From Tuctoria greenei (Eukaryota > Streptophyta > Magnoliopsida > Poales > Poaceae): a stretch of DNA of 64,000 bases. The notes under the pieces are model-generated. The model had not been told where the DNA came from. It saw only the letters and a program-made list of their open reading frames with translations, and searched no databases. Below are positions 9,799 through 20,838 of the stretch, piece after piece (the stretch's first letter is position 1; every line of letters begins with the position of its first letter). A program made the position numbers and the translations under genes. The stretch lies in NCBI GenBank assembly GCA_036927565.1, contig JAYESD010000005.1:94466301-94530300 (forward strand), written 5' to 3'.

Positions 9799-10300
9799 TT
9801 GGCGGACTTTGTAGCGGAGTGGACACCTTCTCCATCAAATACTGGGGGCCCCAGTGAGCAGAAGCCGGAACCCAAGGTTCTGGTCTTTACTGAGCCTCAC
9901 TGGACTCTCTACTTCGACAACTCAATGCAGAAGCACGGGGCCATAGCTGGAATCCTTCTCCTTGCTCTGATCGGGGAGAAGGTCAAATACATGGTGCACC
10001 TTGATTTCAAGGCGACCAACAACATGGCGGAGTATGAAGCTCTCATCTACGGGCGCAAGGTGGCGCTTTCATACGGCGTCAAGTAGATGCTGGTGAAGGG
10101 TTATTCGTAGCTCATTATCAAGCAAGTCAAAGGCAAATGTAGCTACAACAACTCCCAACTCGCTACTTACCTCCTTGAAGTCCAGAAGCTCCATAAGGAA
10201 TTCCACGTCTTGGACCTCTGTCATGTCCAGCGTCTCAATAATGCTGAAGCTGACGAACTCTCGACGAAGGCTTCAACAAGAGCTCCGACTCTTGATGGAG
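9799..10300 (+). CDS. Tat-1 second (archaeal-like, RVT_3-type) RNase H
   Basis: WTLYFDNSMQKHGAIAGILL is followed by ATNNMAEYEALIYGRKVAL, the hallmark of the plant/archaeal-like RNase H with catalytic Asp in YFD and Glu in AEYEAL. It is open to 10086 and interrupted by a TAG (about 10084-10086), after which VLVKGYS-type and LDLCHVQRLNNAEADELS sequence continues to about 10300, with the last catalytic Asp in NAEADEL. A second RNase H after the usual one is diagnostic for the Tat lineage. The enzyme would remove RNA from the RNA/DNA hybrid. Confidence 0.75.
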
Positions 10301-10403
10301 TTTTTGTCCGGAGATTGTTAAGACCAACCGCTCAACCAACCAAACTGAGCGAAGGGGGCGAGACTAGCACCTCGAAGCTAGCAGTCTCGGTGGCCCTATT
10401 ACC

Positions 10404-11723
10404 ATGGCGTCCACCAAGAGTCGTGGTGCTAAAGGAAGTTCTGAACAACCCAACACGCAAGGCTCAGAAGCTCAAGTTAGCTTCAATTCATGGATCTCAG
10501 AGATCTGGAGCTACTTGAAAGAAAACATCCTTCCTGAAGACAGTGTATCCGCTGACCGGATCGTCAGATTGGCTAAAAGATACACGCTGGTAGAAGGGTA
10601 TCTCTACCGGCGCGGTGCCAACAGCGTCCTAATGCAGTGCATCTCAAGGGAAGAAGGCCACGAGCTCCTCACGGAAATCCATGGAGGCGAGAGCGGGAAT
10701 CATGCGTCTTCCCGCACGTTGGTCGGTAAAGCCTTTCGACATGGCTTCTACTAGCCTACAACACTCGAAGATGCAGTTGAGCTGGTAAAAAAGTGTGAAG
10801 TGTGCCAGTTCCATGCAAAACAAATTCACACTCCGGCTCAGTCACTGCAAATGATACCTCCTACATGGCCATTCGCTGTGTGGGTGTTGGACATTTTGGG
10901 ACCTTTCCCAAAAATTGTCAGAGGTTACAGGTTCCTGTATGTCGCCGTCAACAAGTTCACCAAGTGGTCAAAAGATACTCCAGTTATGACAATCAACAAG
11001 CAGTTAGCTATCAAGTTCTTGAAGTCCATAGTTTGCATATTTGGAGTTTTGAACAGATTCATCACTAAACGGAACCCAATTCACAAGTGCAGCATTCCAA
11101 GAATATTGTGAAGACCTCAGCATTCAAGTTAGCTGCGCATCAGTAGCTCACCTGGAAAGTAATGGCCAAGTCGAGAGAGCAAATACGGAAATATTGAAAG
11201 GACTCAAGACATGCACATATGAGCGCATGAGGAAACATGGAGCCAACTAGATAGAGGAGCTTCCGTCCGCATTGTGGGCGAGCATGATAACACCTAGCCG
11301 ATCAATTGGAGAGACACCCTTCTTCCTGGTGTATGGAGATGAAGCAGTCCTTCCTCTGTAATCACCATGGGGTTGCTCCGGGTTCGGACCTTTGACGAAG
11401 CCGCACAGGACCAACTCCAACATGAAGACCTTGACCTCATCGACGAGGGGAAGTGCCAAGCAGCTGTTCAGAATGAACATTATTGCGAGGCGCTCCAGCG
11501 CTATCATCAAAGGCATGTGCGCAACCGACAGCTTGAGGAAGGCGATCTGGTGCTGCGAAGAATACTAACTCGTGAAGGGATGAACAAACTTTCCCCCAGC
11601 TGGGAAGGTCCCTTCCGAGTGATCAAAGTATCCCGACCCGGATGCGTTGTCTTGGCAACTAAGGATGGGACTCTGCTTCCCAATCCATGGAACATCGAGC
11701 ACCTCCGTAAGTTTCATACTTAG
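10404..11723 (+). pseudogene. Tat-1 integrase, broken
   Basis: The N-terminal zinc domain is visible as EIHGGESGNH and CEVCQFH (His, His, Cys, Cys) at about 10675-10812. The catalytic core starts VWVLDILGPFPK (first Asp). The second Asp block is lost, reading ITKRNPI where DNGTQF is expected. SNGQVERAN near 11160 retains the Glu. The C-terminal chromatin-proximal part follows at 11367-11723 with EGDLVLRR and PSWEGPFRVIKV. In-frame stops lie near 10752, 11109 and 11248. Integrase would insert the cDNA into the genome; this copy is dead. Confidence 0.8.
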
Positions 11724-12469
11724 TTTCACGGAGCTCAATCTGTAATTACACACAATGTAAGTTATAGAGTCTATACACAGAGTCGGGTAGGTCCTCCGGG
11801 AGAACATCCGGACCCCTCCGGGAGGGTCCGGGCAGTTCAAGCAACATTTAAATTGCTTCCTATACTGATAGTGTGGCTTACCTACCATGGGTTAGAACAA
11901 TATGAATATCACACTTGGCCTAGTTCCGAACCCTAAGTGTGTCCTTGTCTCCCTGTAATCCGGACCTATAGTGAAAGACATTGTTGTGTAAAAGCAGACT
12001 CCACGTGCATTAATTTTGTACAGGCTCATTTTCTTTTATTATCCTTTTCCTTCTTGTCTATAACAAAGTTGTGCAATTCTTTTTGAGCTTTAGTCCAAAG
12101 TTATTCATATGTTCTACAAGTGATATTGTCAATTTTTTCGGATCTTAGCATTGCTAGACGGTCTACTCGCCTGAACGCCAAAGCTATTGTCAGGTTCGGA
12201 GTGTTGCTATCAACTTAGCTTGGTCAAGCATCCTAAGTACGCCACTCTACCTACATTCTAGCAGGCCTCAGTAGGGCTGGTCCTGAAGGCATTCAAATCT
12301 CGAGAGATTGCATTAATGTACTTGTTATCATATTGAGTTCTTTTGGATCTAAAATTCAAATAAGAACAGTAAGTCGCAAAAGAGTTATAGACGAGAGGAC
12401 AAATTTTACTGTTTTTCTTGCCTTTAATGCGCATGAAAAATGGTAAACTCATGGCGATGGTGGAAGATG
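11724..12469 (+). other. Tat-1 post-integrase non-coding region
   Basis: No gene is visible. It holds a 24-bp palindrome (11808-11831) and two stretches (near 11915-11960 and 12195-12245) that match, in reverse complement, the CCAGGCTAAG / ACTTAGGGTGC module repeated in Tat-2 at 22490-23370. The order post-integrase module, then 70-bp satellite, is shared between the two elements. Confidence 0.55.
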
Positions 12470-13165
12470 ACGAAGCTACTAAGCTCTGACATCCCCCAAA
12501 GGGGGCCCGCCATTGACATTTCTAAGTTGAAAGTGGGCATCTTTGGAGCTAACAAGCTCCAATAACTCCCATGGGGGCCAGCCGTCGACGTGAAGCATAA
12601 TGATGATTCAAGCGAAGATGGTGAAAAAATCATCCCGAGGGGATTCCCCGTCGATGTATTCTACGTTGATGGTGGATATCATCGAAGCCGGGAAGCACCG
12701 ACGATCCCAGGAGCTCGCCGTCGATGTTTCTATCCGTTGACATTGGGCACCATCAGACCTACCAAGCTCCGACAACCCCTGGGGGCCCACCGTCGACGTT
12801 TTTATGCATTAAAAGTGGCGCCGTCAAATCTACCAAGATCCGACAACCCCAGGGTTCCACCGTCGACGTTTCTATGCATTGACAGTGGGCACCATCATAC
12901 CTACCAAGCTCCGACAACCCCAGGGGGCCCGCCATCGACGTTCTACGCATTGATAGTGGGTGCCGTCAAAGTACCAAGCTCTGACAACCCCAAGGGGCCC
13001 GCCGTCGATGTTTCTATGCGTTGACAATGGGTGTCGTCGAAGACACCAAGATCCGACAACCTCAGGGGCCTCCGTCGATGTTCTATGCGTTGACGGTGGG
13101 TGGCGTCGTTGCAATGAAGCTCTGACAACTCCCATGCGGCCCGCCGTCAACGCAACAAAGGGTCC
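12470..13165 (+). repeat. 70-bp satellite of Tat-1
   Basis: About ten tandem units with a spacing of 70-71 bp (CCGACAACCC starts at 12769, 12840, 12911; CTGACAACCC at 12981). The core is AGCTCCGACAACCCC followed by GGGCCCGCCGTCGACG. Read along the element, the same core and period occur in Tat-3 (56600-57818), and single units in Tat-2. It lies between integrase and the 3' end of the antisense gene. Confidence 0.85.
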
Positions 13166-13379
13166 CCAATGGTGTCGGAGGTAAACTTTAGACCTAAATG
13201 CTAAACATGTTGACTACAAGTTTGAAGCTTTCAAGTCGTCAACACATTGTCAAAACCTCTTGGTACATGTTCGTAATCAAATTGTGTACATCTACCAGAG
13301 GGCCAACAATATAAAAGACAATGCATTGAACAAACACAAAATGGAGTTCATTCATTTGAGAAGAGAGGATTTCATTCAT

Positions 13380-14240
13380 TGAAAGGACTGGATTACAGTA
13401 AAAGGCAAAAGGCAAAGGTCCTAGCTACTGGAGGTTCTAAGTCCTGTGAAAAAATGAGGCAACCTTCTCGTCAGCTTCTTGGACGCTGGCCCTGGCGACA
13501 TCCTCCTCTTCGACAATGGGTCCTTCGAAGACCGGATCTAGAGAAAGTTGGGGGTCTCAGCTCTTGTAACACGCCAAAACATATTCGACGACATTCTTGG
13601 CCAAATATTTCCCATCTGTCTCAAGTTGGTCGATGATGACGTGACCCATTGTGTCGAGTTTGCTGCTAGTAGAGCTAAGAGCTAGCAGCACGTGGTCCAG
13701 CTCTGGTGCTGAGTTCTTCGGACGTACCAGACTGAAGTCGAGTGGTACCAAAGCTCTGTTGGCATGCCCCAAGAAGTCCCGGACCCGCTGAGACTCAGTC
13801 GCCCTTACATTCCTCAGTTCCTCCAGTGATTGCCTCATGGCCGCAAGTTCCAGACTCCCCCGGGCGATGCGCTCAACCTATTTGGCATGTTGCTGAATGC
13901 TTTCAGCCACTTGCCTTTCGCAGTCAGCGAGCTCTGTCTTCCAGAGGTGGATGCGGTTCTGCTGTTCAGCCAGGTCTTTCTCCCTACCTCTCACCTTCCC
14001 CTCTCTGGTGGCAACATCATCTCCTCTTTTGGAGAGCTCTTGCCCCAGCTTCCAGTGCTTCTCCTCCTCCTGCTTGCACTGCTAATCAATTTTCTTGGTG
14101 CGGTCTGCCAAGTTTTGCTCACCCAGAGACAGTTTCTTGGCGAGCTACCCCTCTCTTTTCAAGATATCCTCCTGCATCTCCATCAGCTTCTCTTCCCTCT
14201 CATCGAGGTTCGCTCGGCGCTTCAGGAGAATCTTGCTGAA
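13380..14240 (-). pseudogene. Antisense accessory gene of Tat-1, C-terminal coiled-coil part
   Basis: On the minus strand, opposite to gag-pol, an acidic/basic heptad-rich stretch runs from 14240 to about 13557, with blocks such as MRQSLEELRNVRATESQRV and LEDKE-type repeats around two or three stops. It ends in a globular tail with DQLETDGKYLAKNVVEYVLA. Position and composition match the C-terminal coiled coil of the Tat-3 accessory gene at 55510-56150. It was separated from its N-terminal half (16550-17290) by the copia insertion at 14241. Grande-type elements in maize have an antisense gene in this region encoding a nuclear protein; function here is inferred only. Confidence 0.65.
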
Positions 14241-15778
14241 TGTAGTTTAGAGGGGGGGATGAATAGGCTATTTCAACTTTCGTCAAATCTTGAAACACTT
14301 AACAACTTGATCAAATACAGAGAAATTGGACTAGTCCGGTATGGTGCGGACTAGTCCGGTGTGTGCGGACTAGAACGATCAAGTTTGATCAAAGAATTCA
14401 CATCAAGTACTCTATGCAACGAAAAGTAAGTTGTAATTTGGATGTATCATGATAATGAAACTATGTATGGCACAAATTAACTTTGATTTCAATGTTTTAA
14501 CATAAGTTATCCAAGATTGAGTATACCCTAGAATATGATAAACAAAAAGTATGCAACACAAGATTTTTATCCCGTGGTTCGATTCCATAGAGGAAATCTA
14601 CATCCACGTTGAGGAGTCCATGGAGGATCGGGTCTTCACCAACCCTACCCTCGTCGAATCACCACAGAGGCCGATTCTCTTCCACTAACCACAAAGGGGC
14701 AAATAACTGTGTTCAAGGGGCTTTCTCAAAAGTTGAGAGTTCCCCAAGATTTACAATGATGAACACCACCAACACACTCGAAAGATGTACAATAAAGAAC
14801 AAGAGTGTGCGAGAGAATCAAACCCAAGAGCTCAAGATCGTGTGGAACAAGTCTCTTCTTTTGATCAATGCTAATCCTCAAAGATTTGATCTTTCTAGGG
14901 TTAGAATGTGTGGAGAGATGTGTATTTTTGGGCTCTTGGAAGGTGTGACAGCGCAGGGGGTCGAGAGAGTTGGTTGTAGGGCCGTACACCTCTATTTATA
15001 CTAGGGTTTCCAAGAGTTACCGTTAGGGTTTGCGATGTCCGGACTAGTCTGTGGTGGACTCCGGACTAGTCCGGTGTGCGGCGTGTGGGAAACCCTAAGT
15101 GTTCTGATATATCGGACTTGTCCTAAAATGAGCGGACTAGTCTGATTTGATCTCTGGAAGTGTTCAGACTAGTCCAGTAAATATCGGACTAGTCCGGTGT
15201 GGTGAACCTCATGTAGAATTGAGGACAAGTCCGTAGTTGGAGGACTTGTCCAATTTTAGTCAGAGAGTTTTCAGACTAGTCCTTGGTGATATCGGACTTG
15301 TCCGGTGTCGTGAAAAATTGTGAGGTCCTGAGGACAAGTCTAGGGCAGACTTGTCCGCTTTTAGTCAGAAAGATATCGGACTAGTCCGTAGTGATATCGG
15401 ACTTGTCTATTTTTGTGCAGATGTGAAGTGCTGAGGACTAGTCCGCACTAGGGGGGACTAGTCCGATCTTAGTCAGAGAGATATCGTACTAGTCCGGCGA
15501 ATATCAGACTAGTATGGATTTGTGAAATTTTGTGCAATGAGGGTGATTTCTTTTGCTTGAGCTCTTGGGGTGTGTTTCTCCAACACACTCCATACACAAC
15601 AAAGTATTCTATTCAGCTTTTGAGCTCTTTTCTATATAGATTCATTCATTCTCCTTTCTTTTTGCACTTTCTTCATAATTTCATTAAAATCTGCGCTCAT
15701 CTCAACAATTTTGTTAGGATCTCATTTGTTTGTCATAAATCAACCAAAACCCACAAGGGATGCCTAGATGCACTTTCA
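14241..15778 (-). repeat. SIRE/Maximus-type copia LTR remnant with CGGACTAGTCCG repeats
   Basis: Read on the minus strand the LTR starts TGAAAGTGCATCTAGGC, the common start of grass SIRE/Maximus LTRs, and ends at 14241 in ..TAAACTACA. Its U3-R part holds roughly twenty copies of GGACTAGTCC, several as the perfect 12-bp palindrome CGGACTAGTCCG, plus GGACAAGTCC/GGACTTGTCC variants (14334-15517). Flanks show no matching 5-bp duplication, so it is not a simple solo LTR; 3' untranslated sequence follows it on the right. Confidence 0.75.
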
Positions 15779-16260
15779 ATCTCCCCATTTTTGGTGATTG
15801 ATGACAAACAATTGAGATTCCACAAATATGATAAAAGTCCAGATTTTCATAAGGTGTGCACATATGAGCTTGGAACAAATTAAGCAATGAAAACATAAGA
15901 CATATGTGCACTCTTTATGGTGGGGTGCTAAACTATATGTGTGCGAGCAATAACTGTGATGAGAATGAGGTAAATGACATAATCATATCGACATCAAGCA
16001 TTTATGCCAATTTCAGAGCATAAACATAGATCATTTCAAAGCATCATCACAAACTTCATAAACATGACTAGAAACATAATAAGAGTCTTACAACACCAAA
16101 AGCAGTCTTACAGCACCAAAAGCATAACAAAGCGCAAAAGATACAAATAGAGCTCGCATCTCTCATCTACTGCTACAACCTAATGACTCCCCCTCAATCT
16201 CTCCCCTTTTGGCATCAAAGCACCAAAAAGGAGAAGAAGGATCTACTAGTCATCGCCAAC
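15779..16260 (-). mobile_element. 3' untranslated end of the nested copia element
   Basis: On the minus strand this precedes the LTR and ends in the polypurine tract AAAAATGGGGAGAT directly before TGAAAGTGC. The preceding GATGCCAAAAGGGGAGAG and TTGAGGGGGAGT tracts (16190-16225) are typical of SIRE-type 3' regions. The 5' boundary of the copia fragment lies near or beyond 16260 and cannot be fixed. Confidence 0.6.
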
Positions 16261-17290
16261 TCACTCCTCGCTGTCGGTCCTCTTGTCGTCTTCATCATCA
16301 GGCTGAGGAGGAAGAGGATGAGGATGAGAACCACTCGTCGTGCCCCCAACGCCGAAGTATGCAAGCTCGAAAGGAGATAAATGTGGAAGCTTCGAGAAGT
16401 CAGAAGGGGAGTCCTCGAAGATAACTGGAGATCCAATAGGCTCAATCTCCAGCTTTTGACATATGGCCTTGACATTGTCCTTCATGTATCTCATATCCTC
16501 CTTTCTTGCCCTGTTCAACTTGTGAAGCTTCACTTCAGCTTCTCCCTCTACTTAAGAAGAGCCCACCTGTTGACCAGGAAGTTGTAGAAGACCGACTGGG
16601 GGGTCACCCCTCCTTCCACACATTGGTGGATCCTGGTCAAAGCAGGGTTGAAGGCCTCTGACAGCACCGGAACTTCACTCTAGGCTTCAGTGTCAACGTT
16701 GGGAAGGCCTTCGGGCAGCTCCAGCTTCTCGTGCTCCTTTGCCGTGATGACAATCCAATCTTTCTTCCTGTCGTCCCACTTGCCAGAAGGGAACAACCTC
16801 AAGTACTTATACGGGCATTTCTTGCGCTTCACAAAATAGTAGAAGCCAAGGTACTCGTCACTCTTGCGGTTGGGGTGGATGGTGAAGAAGGTACGGAAAA
16901 GCTCGATGCAGGGGGAATACCCACCACATCTCGCAGAAGTGGATGAAGGTCGACACAAGAAGAATGGAGTGGGGGCCAAGGTGGTACAACTGCAGACCAT
17001 AGAAGTCTAACAACATCAAGAGAAAAGTGGGATCCGTCCCACCATGGCGTACGCGAAAAAGTACACCATGTCGTTGGCGCGCTCCTTCTTGAACGGGAGC
17101 TTGCCGGTGCGGACCAGGTGGTTGAAGGAGTCGCTGGACCACCCCATGTAGGTCTGGACCTTCTTCAATTCGCAGTCGGTCGTGAGACGGCTCTTGCGGA
17201 GACCCAACTCCATCGCAGCACGGCGGGATGAGAGAGGAAAAGCAGGCAAAAGTTTGGAGGATTCGAGCGCACGTTCAAATGAAGGCATAA
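16261..17290 (-). pseudogene. Antisense accessory gene of Tat-1, N-terminal PF04195-like domain
   Basis: The minus-strand ATG at 17288 opens MPSFERALESSKLLPAF; GWSSDSFNHLVRTGKLPF and a hydrophobic stretch LLDFYGLQLYHLGPHSIL follow, then CIELFRTFF, YLGFYYFVKRKK and GKWDDRKKDWIVI. This series matches the grass 'putative gypsy-type transposon' domain (PF04195, Transposase_28). Frameshifts occur near 17030 and 16940 and a stop near 16680. The next segment (GGVTPQSVFYNFLVNRW) corresponds to the GLSELSLMVDIVRRRL block in Tat-3. The portion 16261-16533 (RARKEDMRYMKDNVKAICQK, acidic tail) could belong to this gene or to an envelope-like ORF of the nested copia; I cannot decide. Confidence 0.65.
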
Positions 17291-17752
17291 GGAATCACCA
17301 AATGGTGTGCACTTTTCTTCTTAAGTAAAACCCCACAACGCTTGGATGGAAACCGCAGAGGGGCCAAGGATACAGTTTAAAAACTTCACCCTACCGATGA
17401 CAAGGGGGCCCGTGTCCACCCCGACGATCAAGTCGAGGTCCTTACCCCAGGCGAACAATTGTCATAATGAGAGGCGGGAAACCCGAGGGCGGCGGCCTGA
17501 CAGGGCGCGCGGAACTGATACGGTTTTCGTATTGGGAAACGGCGACTTTCAATTGCGTGAGATGCGCATGCGCAGATCTCACCTGCCGCATCCTGAAGAT
17601 GCCACGCGGCGATGGTTTAACTGCGAACCACCACCTCAATGGCACATCCAAAGACCTTTGAAGACACGGCGCAGAAATCGAAAGATGGACCCACCTCCGG
17701 CATAATGACTTAATCCAAAAAGTCTCTCCCAGAGGTGGACCCAGGGGGCCAT
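17291..17752. promoter_or_regulatory. Tat-1 region between antisense gene and 3' LTR, with polypurine tract
   Basis: Non-coding on both strands in any convincing sense. At its right end AGAGGTGGACCCAGGGGGCC abuts the 3' LTR and is the plus-strand primer tract; the same arrangement (GAGGTGGGCCCGGGAGCCAC before the LTR) is found in Tat-2. By position it should contain the promoter of the antisense gene. Confidence 0.55.
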
Positions 17753-18635
17753 TGTAGGTACCCTGTGTACCGGATACCCCTTGGGACTGCGAAGAGTGCA
17801 AAGGAACTCCACCTATCTGAGTTGAAGACCTTCGAAGGCCCCACGTGTCATACGGAACCATACCTGCCTCCCTTCTATGGTTAGTCCCAGTGCCGCCACG
17901 TGTATCATAAACCGGAGCTACATTCCATACATGGGATAGCTCCGGACTAGATACCTGTGTGGCACCCCCGGACCTAACTCCCGACAGAGGGAAGCTCTGG
18001 TACCGACATGTGTACAACAGCACCGAACCTACTCGTCCAAGACAGTAAGCTCTGGAGCTGCCACGCGTCCAACCGTCGGACCTTCAACTTCAACAGACAG
18101 ATTGGTGGACCTCCAACGGCTCGGACCTTCAAGGAACAATTAAAGCTTCAAGACCCGATTATGTGTCATTAATGCTATCTTAATAACACACGATCGGAGG
18201 ACCCTTAATACCAGTAAAGCCACCATCAAGGCGCGTTATCACGCTGTTAAGGGTAATTAAGTAAATTAACTGTGTATTAAGCATCAGTAACCGCCGGGGC
18301 CACATGTCGGGCCAGGCTGACGATGTAATAGCCAGTCCTTGTACTATAAAAGGACTGGCCGAGCGATACACTAGGGGACACATGCACCTGAGGCTTTCAC
18401 ACGTGCCTAAGACTCCCAGACACTCTGGCCTCTCACACTTAAGCGCTCAGACGCTCAATACAACAACAACACACACCCGTGGAGTAGGGTATTACGCTCA
18501 GGTGGCCCGAACCACGTAAATACCTGTGTCAAATCACCACCTTATTCTTAATCTCCACGCGCCCTAACCGAACTACAAAACTCTGTGGGCTACCAACGGT
18601 AGTACCGGGAGAATTGTCGGAATCAGACTCCGACA
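17753..18635 (+). repeat. Tat-1 3' LTR
   Basis: An 883-bp partner of the 5' LTR, starting TGTAGGTACCC and ending CTCCGACA. G-boxes CACGTG at 17842-17847 and 17897-17902 and a TATAAAAG near 18347 lie in the same order as in the 5' LTR. The two LTRs have diverged clearly, with many substitutions and small indels, so the insertion is old. Confidence 0.85.
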
Positions 18636-20019
18636 ATATCAAAGTTATGGTCATATTTGCCTTTATCCATGTGGTTTCTATGACATTTTTGAGTTTGCAT
18701 ATCATTTGAATAGCTCTAAACTTGAGGACCTAGGTAACCTGTGCCCAAAATATGACATTGTTACTTTTGATGAATTAGGTTATGTGTGATGTGCCATTGC
18801 ATACACACCATGTTAGATGGAAGAGTTCTTGATGGTTATGATAGTGTGAAAGTAGTGCCTTCCCTTTTTGTCCTAGCATTCAATTCATTTGGAGAACTCA
18901 GATTGCAGTTTGGAAAGCTTGGTGAAATGATTGCAGCTCGATCTGGATCAAAGGAACACAACATTTGATCACTACTACTCCCTGATGTGAGTGCCTCAGT
19001 AGATTCAACTTAGTACTTCATTTGTATGCTTTATATACTATTTATGAATAGTAATTTGATAGGTGCTTAAAGAAAGCAACAATGACTCAGAGCCTAAGCT
19101 GATGTCATGTCACATCTTAATAGCTAAAAACTTCACTGAATTTGACGGTAGAGTACTGCAGGCTTCTAAGGTTGGTTATAATTATTTATTTTTAGATATT
19201 TTTCTAGTTATACACTGTGGTTACAAAACATTGATGCTACAAATCTGATTATATCTTCTTTTTAAGGCTTAAAGCTAGAAATGGAAAAGACATTTTCCCT
19301 CAAAGTGGAAGGCAAAACTTTAACAATAAGGTCAAAGTATATCGAGTGTGTATTCACAGTTTGTACTAGTCCTTCATGGTAGGTAACTTATGTTTGAGAT
19401 CATGTCCTCCAGAGTTTGATTCGAACCAGCACTGTCAAGGACCGTCATGACTCAAATTACGTTTTGGAAAGCTTGGTGAAATGATTGTAGCTCGATCATT
19501 AAAGGAACACAACCGTTTCCTATTCATTGCAATGTTAGGGAGAGCAAGCTCGACGATACAGTGTATATTTGATAAGAGTCTTAGAGAAACTATGAATTGC
19601 AATGTATCAACAATGAATTGCTATATAAACTATATATTGCAATGTAGAAACTATGATTTGCTGTGCATCAACTATGAATTGCAAGGTATAAACTATGAAT
19701 TGCATTAAATATATTATGATTGCTATTATTCCAATTTAAGCAGGAAAGAAATAATAGTGTTTAATTAGTTCTGTATAGATTCATACCTTATCACATGCGG
19801 ACGTTGTACATAAGGAACCACCCGTGAGAATGCTTTATCACAGGCGGCACATTATATGTAAAGAAGCGACTGTGGAAAATCATTAGCACAAGCGGTTTGT
19901 AGCAGCCGCCTGTGAAAATGGCCTATTTTCACATACGCATTGTTACTCGCGGATTTGAAAACCTCTTGTGATAATATATATGTTTAGAGATGTCTAAGAT
20001 ATAGCTTTTTGTAGTATTG
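18636..20019. mobile_element. CACTA remnant, inverted relative to the element at 21072
   Basis: Sequence at about 18900-19740 matches, in reverse complement, 24380-24960 inside the CACTA at 21072-26822 (ATTGCAATGTA/ATGAATTGCAA words and AGCTTGGTGAAATGATTG). Subterminal CACAGGCGG-type repeats lie at 19790-19975. The right end GCTTTTTGTAGTATTG is one substitution from a CACTACTACAAAAAGC terminus. The left end is cut by Tat-1. Short protein-like stretches near 18660-18780 are unrecognised. Confidence 0.6.
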
Positions 20020-20838
20020 GGTACTAAACAGTGATTATTTGGTTCCAATCCTGAGGCTAAAAGGCATCCAAGCTTGAACCTCTGGAAATGTTGTGCAAAA
20101 ATAACAATTACTATAAAAACATTAGTCCGAGAATAAAAAAGGATATAGAATTTAGAATATAGAACCTTGACCTGTGCATGTGTTTGAAATTGAGTGTTCC
20201 CATTTCCTTTGTTTCAAATATAAAAACAATAAATGGCCCCTAGAACATAATACAAGCCTTGATTAATCAAAATAAATTATAGAAATTGCTAAATAAATAT
20301 AGTCTTCCCACATGCATAAAATTTATCCCCAAAATAGAAAATTACCTATGTAAGTTTAAAATAATTATTTTCTTCACCAGCAATCGATAAAAAAGTGTTA
20401 ATTTATTACAATGGAGTTCTATCAGGATTTTAGGGGGATTTATATTTGGGTAGTTACTTATTAGCTGCAGTTGCATACCGTAGCAAAATAGAAGAGTTTG
20501 GGGAAGAACCTGAGGACCGAATTACTTGGAAGAACTCAATAATAAGTGTGAAGGCAAGCTCTAACTTTTTTACTATATTATACGTACATTTTATCGCACC
20601 CACTCAATTTGTTTTTATATATATGCATATATATGTTGTCGTCGCTTTTATTCTTGCCGTCGGCTTCTGTTCTTGCTCTGACGCATTTAGTTGTAGACGT
20701 CGGCCTTTTGGTGACAAACCGTCGGCCATAACCCTATGTCCGTCGAGTGCCATAAACTGACAGTTTTACTGTTGTTACAGTTGACGGCCCCAACGCTTCT
20801 ATTTACCCCTGACACCCTATTGATCGTTTCTTGTAGTG
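20020..20838. mobile_element. Second CACTA remnant with right terminus
   Basis: The right end at 20838 reads, on the minus strand, CACTACAAGAAACGATCAAT, a CACTA terminus. GTCGGC/CCGTCGGC subterminal words precede it (20640-20770). An exon-like stretch at about 20443-20555 (AAVAYRSKIEEFGEEPEDRI, followed by GTGAAG) is unidentified. No left terminus is visible. Confidence 0.5.

Larger units (their letters stand above)
4905..18635 (+). mobile_element. Tat-1: Ty3/gypsy Tat-type retrotransposon, full span, decayed
   Basis: Full span of about 13.7 kb with two related LTRs (4905-5744 and 17753-18635). In order it holds PBS, gag, protease, RT, RNase H, a second archaeal-like RNase H, integrase, a 70-bp satellite, an antisense accessory gene and a polypurine tract. 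A second RNase H together with a long 3' region carrying an antisense gene is typical of the Tat lineage (Grande, RIRE2, Retand relatives). Every reading frame carries stops or frameshifts. No clear 5-bp target duplication is visible: the left flank is ACAGC and the right flank ATATC, so one end may be rearranged. A SIRE-type copia fragment (14241 to about 16260) is nested inside. Confidence 0.85.

Noticed and set aside
12470..13165. CRISPR-like array
   Set aside because: Units are contiguous 70-bp tandem repeats without unique spacers, in a plant retrotransposon.
13742..14354. Plus-strand frames of 165 and 174 codons
   Set aside because: They are antisense shadows of the coiled-coil part of the accessory gene on the minus strand.
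14241..15778. Solo LTR
   Set aside because: No matching 5-bp flanks, and polypurine and 3' untranslated sequence is attached on the right.
4900..18640. Target-site duplication for Tat-1
   Set aside because: The flanks ACAGC and ATATC do not match.
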